NCBI RefSeq assembly: GCF_022179765.1
Contig: NZ_BPRE01000007.1
Coordinates: 124,001-188,000, forward strand
DNA from: Methylorubrum suomiense
Lineage (GTDB): Bacteria; Pseudomonadota; Alphaproteobacteria; Rhizobiales; Beijerinckiaceae
DNA: 64,000 bases
Reading direction: 5' to 3'
The notes under the pieces were generated by a model. The model had not been told where the DNA came from, searched no databases, and saw only the letters and a program-made list of their open reading frames with translations. Positions 21,543 through 29,726 of the stretch are shown piece after piece. How positions within the stretch are numbered: the first letter of the stretch is position 1; each line of letters begins with the position of its first letter. Made by a program: the position numbers and the translations under genes.

Positions 21543-22121
21543 ATGTCCCTGACGATCCCCGTGATTCTCGGCTCGGTGCGGGCGGACCGCAACGGTCTGC
21601 GCGCCGCCCGCTTCCTCGTCGCGCAGATCGAGACGCGCGGTCATGCGGCGCCGCTGGTCGACCCGGCCGAACTCGACCTTCCGCTCCTCGATCGCATGTA
21701 CAAGGAATACCCGAAGGGCGAAGCGCCCGAGCCTCTGGAGCGGCTGGCTGCTCTCTATCGGAGCTGCGACGCCTTCATCGTCATCTCGGCCGAGTACAAT
21801 CATTCGATCCCGCCAGCTCTCTCTAACACGCTCGATTATTTCTTGGAGGAGTATTACTGGCGCCCTTCCGCCATCTGCTGCTACTCCGCCGGTCAATATG
21901 GCGGCGTGCGTGCGGCGATGCAGTTGCGGGCGATGATGGCGGAACTCGGTGCCCCAAGCATCCCGTCGCTGTTGCCGATCCCGCGCGTGCACAAGGCACT
22001 GACAGAGACCGGGGAACCTACGGAGGAGTGGTTGCCCAAGGCCGCTCACAAGTTCCTCGACGAGCTCACGTGGTACGCCGAGGCGTTGCGGGCGAAGCGC
22101 GCGACCGGAACGCCTTACTGA
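21543..22121 (+). CDS. NADPH-dependent FMN reductase family protein
   Basis: A 192-residue flavodoxin-fold protein. An N-terminal phosphate-binding loop (ILGSVRADRNGLRAA) follows the first strand. The FMN-contacting SAEYNHSIPPALSNTLDY near residue 83 and AGQYGGVRAAMQLR near 117 are typical of NADPH-dependent FMN/azo/quinone reductases (FMN_red). It reduces flavin or quinone substrates in the cytosol; the true substrate is unknown. The gene begins 57 bases after the GGDEF-EAL gene on the same strand, possibly co-transcribed. Confidence 0.9.
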   Translation: MSLTIPVILGSVRADRNGLRAARFLVAQIETRGHAAPLVDPAELDLPLLDRMYKEYPKGEAPEPLERLAALYRSCDAFIVISAEYNHSIPPALSNTLDYFLEEYYWRPSAICCYSAGQYGGVRAAMQLRAMMAELGAPSIPSLLPIPRVHKALTETGEPTEEWLPKAAHKFLDELTWYAEALRAKRATGTPY

Positions 22122-22174
22122 TCCCTTGGCATTGCCTTTGCCCCCTATAGGCGATGCTCGAACACGAGGGACGG

Positions 22175-22513
22175 ATGAACGAGAGCGTGAATCGGGTCAG
22201 GGATGTCCTGGCCGCGTTGATCAAGGCGGCCCTGATCTCGGATGATCACCAAGGGCTTCCCTTCCGTAAGGCGGCGGGGACCGGTTTGGCGGAGTTGCGC
22301 GAGGATCCTCCGAATCCGGCCGAACTCCGCATGGACGGCGCCTGGACTCTCGCGATCCAAATGGCGGAGTCACCAGACCTTCAACCTTTGGAAGGGCGGG
22401 TCAATCTCACCCTGCCGCGTCAATCCCCCTTCACCCTCGACGAGCTGCTGTCGCCCGGTTTCGACCGGGACGCAGCGATCGAGCAGATCCGCAAATCGGC
22501 CTCCACGGGATGA
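22175..22513 (+). CDS. Hypothetical protein
   Basis: 112 residues from ATG 22175, which has a GAGGG-type ribosome site; an in-frame ATG at 22154 is less well placed. The protein has an N-terminal helix (VRDVLAALIKAALIS), a central segment with DGAWTLAIQM and VNLTLPRQSPFTLDELL, and an acidic/basic tail. No signal peptide or membrane helix. I do not recognise a family. Codon use looks like that of neighbouring core genes, so it is probably real. Confidence 0.65.
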   Translation: MNESVNRVRDVLAALIKAALISDDHQGLPFRKAAGTGLAELREDPPNPAELRMDGAWTLAIQMAESPDLQPLEGRVNLTLPRQSPFTLDELLSPGFDRDAAIEQIRKSASTG

Positions 22514-22599
22514 ACGCCGCAGGGGCACCGAGCGTCATGGGCTGAAACCGAAAGGCGCCCTCGGCGATTGTCGGCCGAGGCAGAAGTAAGGAGCCGCTC

Positions 22600-22737
22600 T
22601 TGTCCGCCAACGATTTCCCCCATCGCGTCGGTCATGACGTGAACAGTGTCGATCAAGTCAGCAGCGTGGTCCTGCTCGGAATCGCTGTCGCCGGCGGCAT
22701 CGCCGCGGTCCTGCTCGATCTGCTCCTGATCGGCTGA
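22600..22737 (+). CDS. Small single-pass membrane protein (45 residues, TTG start)
   Basis: TTG 22600 opens a 45-codon frame ending at TGA 22735-22737, with a good ribosome site (AAGGAG) 6 bases upstream. The product has a polar N-terminus (SANDFPHRVGHDVNSVDQ) and one long hydrophobic helix (VVLLGIAVAGGIAAVLLDLL), with almost nothing after the helix. A strong hairpin follows 16 bases later. I recognise no family; the combination of ribosome site, sharp membrane helix and downstream terminator argues for a real gene. Confidence 0.6.
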   Translation: MSANDFPHRVGHDVNSVDQVSSVVLLGIAVAGGIAAVLLDLLLIG

Positions 22738-22752
22738 CCAAATCTCATCCTT

Positions 22753-22776
22753 CGTCGCGTTCGACGGAACGCGACG
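22753..22776 (+). terminator. Perfect 10-bp stem hairpin after the small membrane-protein gene
   Basis: CGTCGCGTTC and GAACGCGACG arms around GACG. The following GGGATTCAATT is only weakly T-rich, so termination may be partial. Confidence 0.65.
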
Positions 22777-22924
22777 GGGATTCAATTAGTCGCTCCGGCG
22801 GTCAGATTTCTTGATCGGACCGGGAATGTTAAACTCTTGTTAACCATCTTGCGGCAGGTTTCATTCTCGGTTGCAGATCCGCATCCCTGCGGTGACGGAA
22901 CATTCATCATCGCTTCGGTCCTCC

Positions 22925-23131
22925 ATGGCACATCTTGCGACGGACTATGCCGCCGAGACCCTCACACAAGCGGCCATGCCGGGCTTGAGCGACGAGACGC
23001 GGGACCGTCTCGGTCACGCGCTCCGTGAGGCTTACGTCGATACCTGCGAGTCGCGGCCGATCACCGACGTGCAAGTCGAATTGCTGCTCCGGCTGCGCCA
23101 GAAGGAACGGGATCGCCGCCGCGGCGTGTGA
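22925..23131 (+). CDS. Small acidic/helical hypothetical protein, faint resemblance to NepR
   Basis: 68 residues starting MAHLATDYAAET. The stretch LSDETRDRLGHALREAYVD, then PITDVQVELLLRLRQKE, has the spacing of the NepR anti-sigma helix pair (LG-x-x-LR-x-x-Y ... P-x-x-D-x-x-x-x-LL-x-x-L), but the match is loose. No PhyR or EcfG gene adjoins it in this window. The start could lie at ATG 22871. It is convergent with the next gene, 15 bases apart. Confidence 0.5.
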   Translation: MAHLATDYAAETLTQAAMPGLSDETRDRLGHALREAYVDTCESRPITDVQVELLLRLRQKERDRRRGV

Positions 23132-23146
23132 TCGCCGAATCGGGCG

Positions 23147-23452
23147 CTACTGCCAGCGTCGCGCCAGCGGCTGGCTGCGCCGGATCTCCGCGGCGCGGAT
23201 CAGGGTCATCACCCGGTCGAGGTCCTTCAGCAGGGCCACCTCGTTGTGGCGGGCTGCCTCCACGTCGTCCGCCTCACCGAATCGCTGAGTCTGCTGGGCC
23301 AGGGTAAGGGCACGTTCGAGCGCATCACGCTCGCTATGCAGCGCGCGATAGACCGCCTCCTGCGGATCGAGCGCCTCGGTCGTATCCTCAGTCTGCGGGT
23401 CGCCTGGCGTCGGATCGCCCGGGCGATCGTTTCTGCGGGATGGCTCCGCCAC
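23147..23452 (-). CDS. Small hypothetical protein
   Basis: 101 residues. A disordered Asp/Pro/Thr-rich N-terminal third (NDRPGDPTPGDPQTED) is followed by a helical, coiled-coil-like segment (VYRALHSERDALERALTLAQQTQRF and ARHNEVALLKDLDRVMTLI region) with alternating hydrophobic residues. No recognised domain. It is soluble by composition. Its start lies 146 bases from the Pho box of pstS, in the opposite direction. Confidence 0.5.
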   Translation of the reverse strand: MAEPSRRNDRPGDPTPGDPQTEDTTEALDPQEAVYRALHSERDALERALTLAQQTQRFGEADDVEAARHNEVALLKDLDRVMTLIRAAEIRRSQPLARRWQ

Positions 23453-23597
23453 GCTGTCGTCCTCCTGCGGTGTCGGACCCTACGCAGCCCACCCGACCGG
23501 AACCGGGCCGGAGCGCCCCGACTTCCCTCAACGCCCGAAAGCCGCCAAGCGGTCCCATCCGCAGCGAAATTCGGCGAAGGCATGGGAGTGGCCGGCG

Positions 23598-23630
23598 CTG
23601 TCATGTCCCCGTCATGTGGCCGTCATAGAG
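23598..23630 (+). promoter_or_regulatory. Pho box (three 11-bp direct repeats) upstream of pstS
   Basis: CTGTCATGTCC, CCGTCATGTGG and CCGTCATAGAG follow one another without gap, each matching the CTGTCAT half of the PhoB box with 11-bp periodicity. It lies 112 bases upstream of the pstS start, so PhoB (encoded at the end of this operon) should activate it under phosphate limitation. Confidence 0.85.
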
Positions 23631-23742
23631 GCGGCGCGTCGGCTGGCTAAGGCTGTTCCGTCGTGGCGGGAGGCCGGTTCTTGACGGGTGGGGACGCCCG
23701 GGATCGCTCTCCGCCTCCGGCAGCGCCCGACCCGTTACGGAG

Positions 23743-24792
23743 ATGCTTGTGAAACCCTTCGCTTACGCCCTGGCCGTCGGCCTCGCCGCCGCTCAGCTCG
23801 CGACCTCGGCGCTCGCCGCCGACATCACCGGCGCCGGTGCCACCTTCCCCTTCCCGGTCTATTCGAAATGGGCCGAGGCCTACCGCAAGGACAGCGGAAC
23901 GGGCCTGAACTATCAGTCGATCGGCTCCGGCGGCGGCATCAAGCAAATTCAGGCCAAGACCGTCGATTTCGGCGCCACCGACGCTCCGCTCAAGCCCGCT
24001 CAGTTGGAGAAGGACGGTCTCGTCCAGTTCCCGACCGTCATGGGCGGTGTGGTCACCGTGGTGAACATCGCCGGCCTCGAGCCCGGCAAGCTGAAGCTGA
24101 CCGGCGAGATCGTCGCCGACATCTACGCTGGCAAGATCCAGAAGTGGTCGGACCCGAAGATCGCCAAGCTGAATGAGGGCCTCAAGCTGCCCGAGGCCAA
24201 CATCACCCCGATCTACCGCTCCGACGCCTCCGGCACGACCAACATCTTCACCACCTACCTTTCGGGTGTCTCGGAGAGCTGGAAGAAGGAATTCGGCGCC
24301 GCCACCACGATCAGCTGGCCGGTCGGCCAGGGCGGCAAGGGCAACGAGGGCGTGACCGCCACCGTCAAGCAGGTGCCGAACGCGATCGGTTACGTCGAGT
24401 CGGCCTATGCCAAGCAGAACAAGCTGGCCTACGCCCTGATCCAGAACAAGGCCGGCAAGTTCCCGCAGCCCGACGACAAGGCCTTCCAAGCCGCCGCGGC
24501 CAGCGCCGACTGGAAGTCGACCCCCGGCTTCGGCATCGCCCTGACCAACCAAGCCGGCGACGACGCGTGGCCGATCACGGCCGCGACCTTCATCCTGGTC
24601 TACCGTGAGCCCGCTGATCCGGCCAAGTCCGCCGACGTGCTCAAGTTCTTCGACTGGGCCTACAAGAACGGCGACAAGCTCGCGACCGAGCTCGACTACG
24701 TGCCGCTCCCCGACAACGTCGTCGGCCTGATCCACGAGGAGTGGAAGACCATCAAGGGCAAGGACGGCAAGCCAGTCTTCGGCAGCATGTGA
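23743..24792 (+). CDS. pstS: Periplasmic phosphate-binding protein PstS
   Basis: 349 residues with a cleavable Sec signal (AVGLAAAQLATSALAA, cleaved about residue 25). The mature N-terminus DITGAGATFPFPVYSKWAEAY, then SIGSGGGIKQI and FGATDAPL, are the phosphate-contacting segments of the ABC phosphate-binding family; RSDASGTTNIFTTYL near residue 160 is the second site. It captures phosphate in the periplasm and hands it to PstCA. It is first in pstS-pstC-pstA-pstB-phoU-phoB behind a Pho box, and a hairpin after its stop may let it be made in excess. Confidence 0.97.
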   Translation: MLVKPFAYALAVGLAAAQLATSALAADITGAGATFPFPVYSKWAEAYRKDSGTGLNYQSIGSGGGIKQIQAKTVDFGATDAPLKPAQLEKDGLVQFPTVMGGVVTVVNIAGLEPGKLKLTGEIVADIYAGKIQKWSDPKIAKLNEGLKLPEANITPIYRSDASGTTNIFTTYLSGVSESWKKEFGAATTISWPVGQGGKGNEGVTATVKQVPNAIGYVESAYAKQNKLAYALIQNKAGKFPQPDDKAFQAAAASADWKSTPGFGIALTNQAGDDAWPITAATFILVYREPADPAKSADVLKFFDWAYKNGDKLATELDYVPLPDNVVGLIHEEWKTIKGKDGKPVFGSM

Positions 24793-24802
24793 GGCGTCAC
24801 CG

Positions 24803-24827
24803 GGGCCCCTTTCCAAGGGGCCCTTTT
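24803..24827 (+). terminator. Strong hairpin with T run between pstS and pstC
   Basis: GGGCCCCTT, loop TCC, AAGGGGCCC, then TTTT, directly behind pstS. As the rest of the operon lies downstream with no new Pho box seen, it is probably a partial terminator or an mRNA 3'-end stabiliser that raises PstS over the transporter. Confidence 0.85.
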
Positions 24828-24890
24828 CGCGCCGGCTCGCCTCGCGCCCACGAGCGCGCTACACGCCTCGCACTCGATGAGCATTCGCGG

Positions 24891-25868
24891 ATGACCGCCT
24901 TGACCCAATCCGTCGCCCTGGCCCGCGAGAGCGGCGTGGCCCCCCGCACCGCCCCGAGCAAGACCGGAGACCGGCTCTTTCAGGGGCTGTCCTACGCCTC
25001 GGCGCTGCTGGTGTTGTTGGTGCTCGCGGGCATCCTCGGCTCCATCATCTACGGCGCGTGGCCGGCCTTCACGGAATTCGGCTTCGGCTTCCTCACCTCG
25101 TCGGCCTGGAACATCGGCACCGAGCAGTTCGGGGCGCTGCCCGCGATCATCGGCACCGTGGCCGCGGCCCTGCTCGCCCTCGTCATCGGCGTGCCGATCT
25201 CCCTCGGAATCGCGATCTACCTCACGCAGCTTTGCCCCGGCTGGGCGCGCAAGCCCGTCGCCATGACGATCGAGCTCCTCGCCTCGGTGCCGAGCATCAT
25301 CTACGGCATGTGGGGCCTGTTCGTGTTCGCCCCGCTCTTCGCCCGCTTCGTGCAGGTTCCGGTGTCGAACCTCGTCGAGGGCATGCCGATCGTCGGCACC
25401 ATCCTCTACGCCCGCATCCCCTCCGGCGTCGGCGTGCTGACCGCGGGCATTATCCTCGCCATCATGATCGTGCCCTTCGTGGCCTCGATCACCCGTGACA
25501 TGCTCGATCAGATCCCGACCGTGCTGCGCGAGAGCGCCTACGGGATCGGTTGCACCACCTGGGAGGTCGTCCGCCACGTCCTCGTGCCGCAGGCCTCCGT
25601 GTCGATCATCGGCGCGATCATGCTCGGCCTCGGCCGTGCGCTCGGCGAGACCATGGCGGTCACCTTCGTGATCGGCAACGCCAACCGCCTCTCCGCCTCG
25701 ATCTTCGATCCCGGCTCCACCATCGCCTCGCGCATCGCCAACGAGTTCAACGAGGCCGACGGCCTGCAGCTCTCCTCGCTGATGGCGCTCGGCTGCCTGC
25801 TCTTCATCATCACCTTCTTCGTGCTGATCATTGCGCGCCTGCTGGTGCGGCGCGCGAAGGTCGCCTGA
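24891..25868 (+). CDS. pstC: Phosphate ABC transporter permease PstC
   Basis: A 325-residue inner-membrane protein with about six transmembrane helices. The binding-protein-dependent permease (EAA) loop is seen as ESAYGIGCTTWEVVRHVLVPQA near residue 215, and AIMLGLGRALGETMAVTFVIGNA follows, as is typical of PstC. It pairs with PstA to form the phosphate channel. ATG 24891 (MTALTQSVALARES) is taken because the frame upstream runs through pstS. It lies 98 bases from the pstS stop, across the hairpin. Confidence 0.96.
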   Translation: MTALTQSVALARESGVAPRTAPSKTGDRLFQGLSYASALLVLLVLAGILGSIIYGAWPAFTEFGFGFLTSSAWNIGTEQFGALPAIIGTVAAALLALVIGVPISLGIAIYLTQLCPGWARKPVAMTIELLASVPSIIYGMWGLFVFAPLFARFVQVPVSNLVEGMPIVGTILYARIPSGVGVLTAGIILAIMIVPFVASITRDMLDQIPTVLRESAYGIGCTTWEVVRHVLVPQASVSIIGAIMLGLGRALGETMAVTFVIGNANRLSASIFDPGSTIASRIANEFNEADGLQLSSLMALGCLLFIITFFVLIIARLLVRRAKVA

Positions 25869-25908
25869 ACCGATATCGCCTGAGCCTCAAGCGGGACGAG
25901 CGCCGACC

Positions 25909-26802
25909 ATGGACGCCACCAACCCCATCACCGCGACCGGCCGGACGCCCGCCGTCAGTCGTGTGCGCTCGAGCCGCCGGGTCGCCGACCGGATCCTGAT
26001 CGTGGCCAGCACCCTCGCCACCCTGCTCGGCATCGTCGTGCTCGGCTCGATCCTGCTGATGCTGATCGTCGAGGGTGTGAAGGGTTTCACCCCGACCCTC
26101 CTCACCGCGCCGACCCCCGGCCCCGGCTCGGAAGGCGGCGGCATCGCCAACGCCATCCTCGGCAGCCTCGTGATGACCTTCATCGGCATCGTCATCGCCA
26201 CGCCGATCGGATTGATGGCCGGGACGTTCCTGGCCGAGTACGGCAAGACCTCAAAGATCGCCGACGTCATCCGCTTCCTCAATGACGTGCTGCTCTCGGC
26301 ACCGTCGATCCTGATCGGCCTGTTCGTCTACACCCTGATGGTGCGGCCGATGGGGACCTATTCCGGCTGGGCCGGCGCGGTGGCGCTCGCCATCATCGCC
26401 GTGCCGGTCATCGTCCGTACCACCGAGGATATGCTGCGCCTCGTGCCGGGTCCGATGCGGGAGGCCGGTGCGGCGCTCGGTGCCCCCCGCTCCCTGGTGA
26501 TCCGGGCGATCACCTGGCGGGCGGCCTCCGCGGGCATCGTCACCGGCATCATCCTGGCGCTTGCCCGCATCGCCGGCGAGACCGCCCCGCTGCTCTTCAC
26601 CGCGCTCAACAACAATTCGTGGTTCAACGCCAATCTGCTCGGCGGCGTGCCGAACCTGCCGGTCATGATCTATCAGTTCGCCCTCTCGCCCTACCCGAAC
26701 TGGCAGAGTCTCGCCTGGGCCGGGGCGCTGCTCATCACCGTCACCATCCTGGCCCTCTCCGTGACGGCCCGCTTCGTGATCAAGGAACAGCGGCAGCGCT
26801 GA
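25909..26802 (+). CDS. pstA: Phosphate ABC transporter permease PstA
   Basis: A 297-residue inner-membrane permease. A cytoplasmic N-terminal tail (SRVRSSRRVADRIL) precedes six predicted helices. The EAA-type loop reads REAGAALGAPRSLVIRAITWRAA near residue 185, followed by ILALARIAGETAPLLFTALNN, the PstA hallmark. ATG 25909 gives MDATNPITATG. It lies 40 bases after pstC in the same operon. Confidence 0.96.
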   Translation: MDATNPITATGRTPAVSRVRSSRRVADRILIVASTLATLLGIVVLGSILLMLIVEGVKGFTPTLLTAPTPGPGSEGGGIANAILGSLVMTFIGIVIATPIGLMAGTFLAEYGKTSKIADVIRFLNDVLLSAPSILIGLFVYTLMVRPMGTYSGWAGAVALAIIAVPVIVRTTEDMLRLVPGPMREAGAALGAPRSLVIRAITWRAASAGIVTGIILALARIAGETAPLLFTALNNNSWFNANLLGGVPNLPVMIYQFALSPYPNWQSLAWAGALLITVTILALSVTARFVIKEQRQR

Positions 26803-26850
26803 CCGTCGCGCGGCCACAGTCCCGACCTCCTACCCCACGAGAGACCTCCG

Positions 26851-27666
26851 ATGAGCGCCTCCCCCGCGATCCGCAGCCAGCTCGACGGCCGCAACCCGGC
26901 CGATCACGCCGCGGCGGTCCGCATCGCCGTCAAGGACCTGAACTTCTATTACGGCCAGTTCCACGGCCTGAAGAACATCAATCTCGACTTCCGCGACCGG
27001 CAGGTCACCGCGCTGATCGGCCCCTCGGGCTGCGGAAAGTCGACGCTGCTGCGCACCTTCAACCGGATCTACAGCCTCTATCCGGAGCAGCGGGCCGAGG
27101 GTCAGATCCTGCTTGACGGGCAGAACGTCCTCGACCCCAAGATCGATCTCAACGAGCTGCGCTCGCGGGTCGGAATGGTCTTCCAGAAGCCGACGCCCTT
27201 CCCCATGTCGATCTACGACAATGTCGCGTTCGGCCTTCGGCTCTACGAGAAGCTGCCGAAGGCGGAACTCGACCAGCGCGTCGAGCAGTCGCTCCGGAAG
27301 GCCGCGCTGTGGGACGAGGTGAAGGACAAGCTCAAGCAGTCCGGCATGGGCCTTTCGGGCGGTCAGCAGCAGCGCCTCTGCATCGCCCGCACCGTGGCCC
27401 AGCGTCCGGAGGTCATCCTGTTCGACGAGCCGACCTCGGCCCTCGATCCGATCTCGACGGGCCGCATCGAGGAGCTGATCGAGCAATTGCGGTCCGAGTT
27501 CACGATCGTCATCGTGACGCACAACATGCAGCAGGCCGCGCGCATCTCACAGTTCACCGCCTTCATGTATCTCGGCGAGCTGATCGAGTTCGACGCGACC
27601 TCGAAGATCTTCATGAACCCGGCCAAGCGCCAGACGCAGGACTACATCACCGGCCGCTTCGGCTGA
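26851..27666 (+). CDS. pstB: Phosphate ABC transporter ATP-binding protein PstB
   Basis: A 271-residue cytoplasmic ATPase that energises PstCA. Walker A is GPSGCGKST near residue 58, the Q-loop lies in [16 protein letters not shown], the signature is LSGGQQQRL near residue 168, Walker B is [13 protein letters not shown], and the switch His is in [10 protein letters not shown]. The strong ribosome site GAGAGACCTCCG precedes ATG 26851. All ABC motifs are intact, and length fits the family. Confidence 0.98.
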   Translation: MSASPAIRSQLDGRNPADHAAAVRIAVKDLNFYYGQFHGLKNINLDFRDRQVTALIGPSGCGKSTLLRTFNRIYSLYPEQRAEGQILLDGQNVLDPKIDLNELRSRVGMVFQKPTPFPMSIYDNVAFGLRLYEKLPKAELDQRVEQSLRKAALWDEVKDKLKQSGMGLSGGQQQRLCIARTVAQRPEVILFDEPTSALDPISTGRIEELIEQLRSEFTIVIVTHNMQQAARISQFTAFMYLGELIEFDATSKIFMNPAKRQTQDYITGRFG

Positions 27667-27731
27667 CCGGCCCGCCCGCGCAACCCATCGACCAGGCGAC
27701 GGGCGGCAACGCCCGACCGGAGAGTCCGAAG

Positions 27732-28445
27732 ATGTCCGAACATATCGTCTCGTCCTACGACAACGACCTCGAGAACCTGCGCCGCTCCATCGCCGAGATG
27801 GGGGGCGTGGCCGAGAAGATGCTCTCGGAGGCCACGGAGGCGCTGGTGCGCCGGGATACCGCCCTCGCCCAGGCGGTGATCGCCGCCGACAAGCGCCTCG
27901 ACGTGTTGCAGCGCGAGATCGAGGAGCGTTCGGTGCTGCTGATCGCCCGGCGTCAGCCCATGGCCATCGACCTGCGCGAGACCATCTCCGGCATCCGCGT
28001 CGCCGCCGACTTGGAGCGGATCGGCGATCTCGCCAAGAACATCGCCAAGCGCGTCGTCGCGATCAGCGATCAGGCCCAGCCGCAGAAGATCGTGCTCGGC
28101 GTCCAGCACATGAGCGACCTCGTGCAGGAACAGCTCAAGGACGTCCTCGATGCCTATTCGAGCCGAGACACGACCGCCGCGCACGACGTGTGGGAGCGCG
28201 ACGGTGCCATCGACGCGCTCTACAACTCGCTGTTCCGCGAACTCCTGACCTACATGATGGAGGATCCGCGCAACATCTCGTTCTGCACGCATCTGCTGTT
28301 CTGCGCCAAGAACGTCGAGCGCATCGGCGACCACACCACCAACGTCGCCGAGACCATCCATTATCTCGCCACCGGCGAGGCCCCCGCCGGTGAGCGACCC
28401 AAGAATGACGCGTCGAACTACGCGACGGTCGTGCCGGGCGCCTGA
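27732..28445 (+). CDS. phoU: Phosphate signalling protein PhoU
   Basis: A 237-residue all-helical protein with two PhoU repeats. Metal-binding acidic/helical signatures appear as AADLERIGDLAKNIAKR near residue 88 and CAKNVERIGDHTTNVAE near 195. It links the Pst transporter to the PhoR kinase and keeps the Pho regulon off in phosphate excess. ATG 27732 gives MSEHIVSSYDNDL; the same frame is open through pstB only by chance. It lies between pstB and phoB. Confidence 0.97.
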   Translation: MSEHIVSSYDNDLENLRRSIAEMGGVAEKMLSEATEALVRRDTALAQAVIAADKRLDVLQREIEERSVLLIARRQPMAIDLRETISGIRVAADLERIGDLAKNIAKRVVAISDQAQPQKIVLGVQHMSDLVQEQLKDVLDAYSSRDTTAAHDVWERDGAIDALYNSLFRELLTYMMEDPRNISFCTHLLFCAKNVERIGDHTTNVAETIHYLATGEAPAGERPKNDASNYATVVPGA

Positions 28446-28594
28446 ACCCGCGACCGGTTGGAATGTAGAATGAGGCAAGAATCGTCTTCGCAGGGCATGA
28501 CCCTGCGGCGGGACTGGATTCCCGCGCGCCGCTCCGGCACCGTCACGGTGACGGACAAGGCCCGAGGCGATGCATGCGAATGGGTAGACGGGCG

Positions 28595-29299
28595 ATGACG
28601 AGCGCGCGCATCCTGATCGTCGAGGACGAGGAATCGCTGACCACGCTTCTGCGCTACAACCTCGAAGCCGAAGGTTTCGTGGTGGATGTCGCGAGCCGCG
28701 GCGAGGAGGCCGATCTTCGCTTGCACGAGACCACCCCCGATCTCGTGCTGCTCGATTGGATGGTGCCCGGCCTGTCGGGGATCGAGCTGTGCCGGCGCAT
28801 CCGTGCCCGCCGCGAGACCGAACGGCTCCCGGTCATCATGCTCACCGCCCGCGGCGAGGAGGCCGACCGGGTGCGCGGCCTGTCGACTGGAGCCGACGAT
28901 TACGTGGTCAAGCCGTTCTCGGTGCCGGAACTGCTCGCCCGGGTGCGCGCGCTCCTGCGCCGTTCCAAGCCCACCCACGTCGCCGACATGCTGACCGCCG
29001 GTGATATCGAGCTCGACCGGGTGAGCCATCGCATCCGCCGCCAGGGGCGCGAGATCCATCTCGGGCCGACCGAGTTCAAGCTGCTCGAATATCTCATGCA
29101 GAGCCCCGGCCGGGTCTTCTCGCGGGAGCAATTGCTCGACGGCGTTTGGGGCCACGACGTCTATATCGACGAGCGCACCGTCGACGTGCATGTCGGCCGC
29201 CTGCGCAAGGCGATCAACCGTCCCCGCCAGAGCGATCCGATTCGGACCGTGCGCGGGTCCGGCTACTCGTTTGACGAGATGTTCGCTGGCGCCGAGTAG
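28595..29299 (+). CDS. phoB: Phosphate regulon response regulator PhoB
   Basis: About 234 residues (an ATG 21 bases upstream is possible). The receiver domain has the acidic pocket VEDEES, the phospho-acceptor Asp in LLDWMVPG near residue 54, the switch Thr in MLTARGEE, and KPFSVPELLARV. The OmpR-type winged helix ends DERTVDVHVGRLRKAI and RTVRGSGYSFDE. It binds Pho boxes such as that at 23598. The partner kinase gene phoR is not next to it and not in this window. Confidence 0.96.
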   Translation: MTSARILIVEDEESLTTLLRYNLEAEGFVVDVASRGEEADLRLHETTPDLVLLDWMVPGLSGIELCRRIRARRETERLPVIMLTARGEEADRVRGLSTGADDYVVKPFSVPELLARVRALLRRSKPTHVADMLTAGDIELDRVSHRIRRQGREIHLGPTEFKLLEYLMQSPGRVFSREQLLDGVWGHDVYIDERTVDVHVGRLRKAINRPRQSDPIRTVRGSGYSFDEMFAGAE

Positions 29300-29399
29300 G
29301 GCGGGCCGTCAGCCGTCTCTCTGAACCCGCGGTCTAACGATGATCTCATTGCCACGTGCAACTCGACGACCCCGGTCAAGCCACTAGAGCCGTGCCCGC
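29300..29399. other. Short spacer between phoB and mobile-DNA relics
   Basis: 100 bases after phoB; no clear terminator. It marks the change from the phosphate operon to remnant mobile DNA. Confidence 0.3.
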
Positions 29400-29595
29400 T
29401 CACGTAGCAAAGGCCAAGTCGGTATCGTAACCGGCGGCAGCGATGCAGTTGCGGCATTCGGCAGCTGTGAAGTGAGTGAAGGCCTGCTGGATGGTGTACC
29501 ACAGATCTGGGCCAGGGCGGGCCGCAGCGGTTCGGAGCAGGCCCTTCAACTTGGCGAAGATTTGCTCGATGGGATTGAAGTATGCGTCATACCCC
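29400..29595 (-). pseudogene. 3' remnant of an IS630-family transposase
   Basis: A minus-strand frame of about 65 residues reads AYFNPIEQIFAKLKGLLRTA, continues through LWYTIQQAFTHFTAAEC and ends AAAGYDTDLAFAT before TGA at 29400-29402. This matches the C-terminus of IS630/Tc1-like DDE transposases (NPIEQ-x-FAKLK-x-LLR, and a final AAGYD), including the catalytic Glu. The usual LPPYSPD immediately before the NPIEQ is lost, so the break is at about 29595. No start and no inverted repeats are recognisable. Confidence 0.75.
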
Positions 29596-29726
29596 GAGCC
29601 GCCCCAACACGCTCGGGTGCAGCTCTAGCGCCAACCAAGGAAGGAAGTTGGCGAGGCGCTGTGCCCGGTTTCGGAGCTCCCGCAGGTTCAGCATACTCCG
29701 CTCCCCACGTGGGACGGGGAGTGGTC

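Noticed and set aside
22837..23028. Alternative frame over the 68-residue NepR-like gene
   Set aside because: Its translation is unstructured and Cys/Arg rich; the chosen frame gives a regular helical protein.
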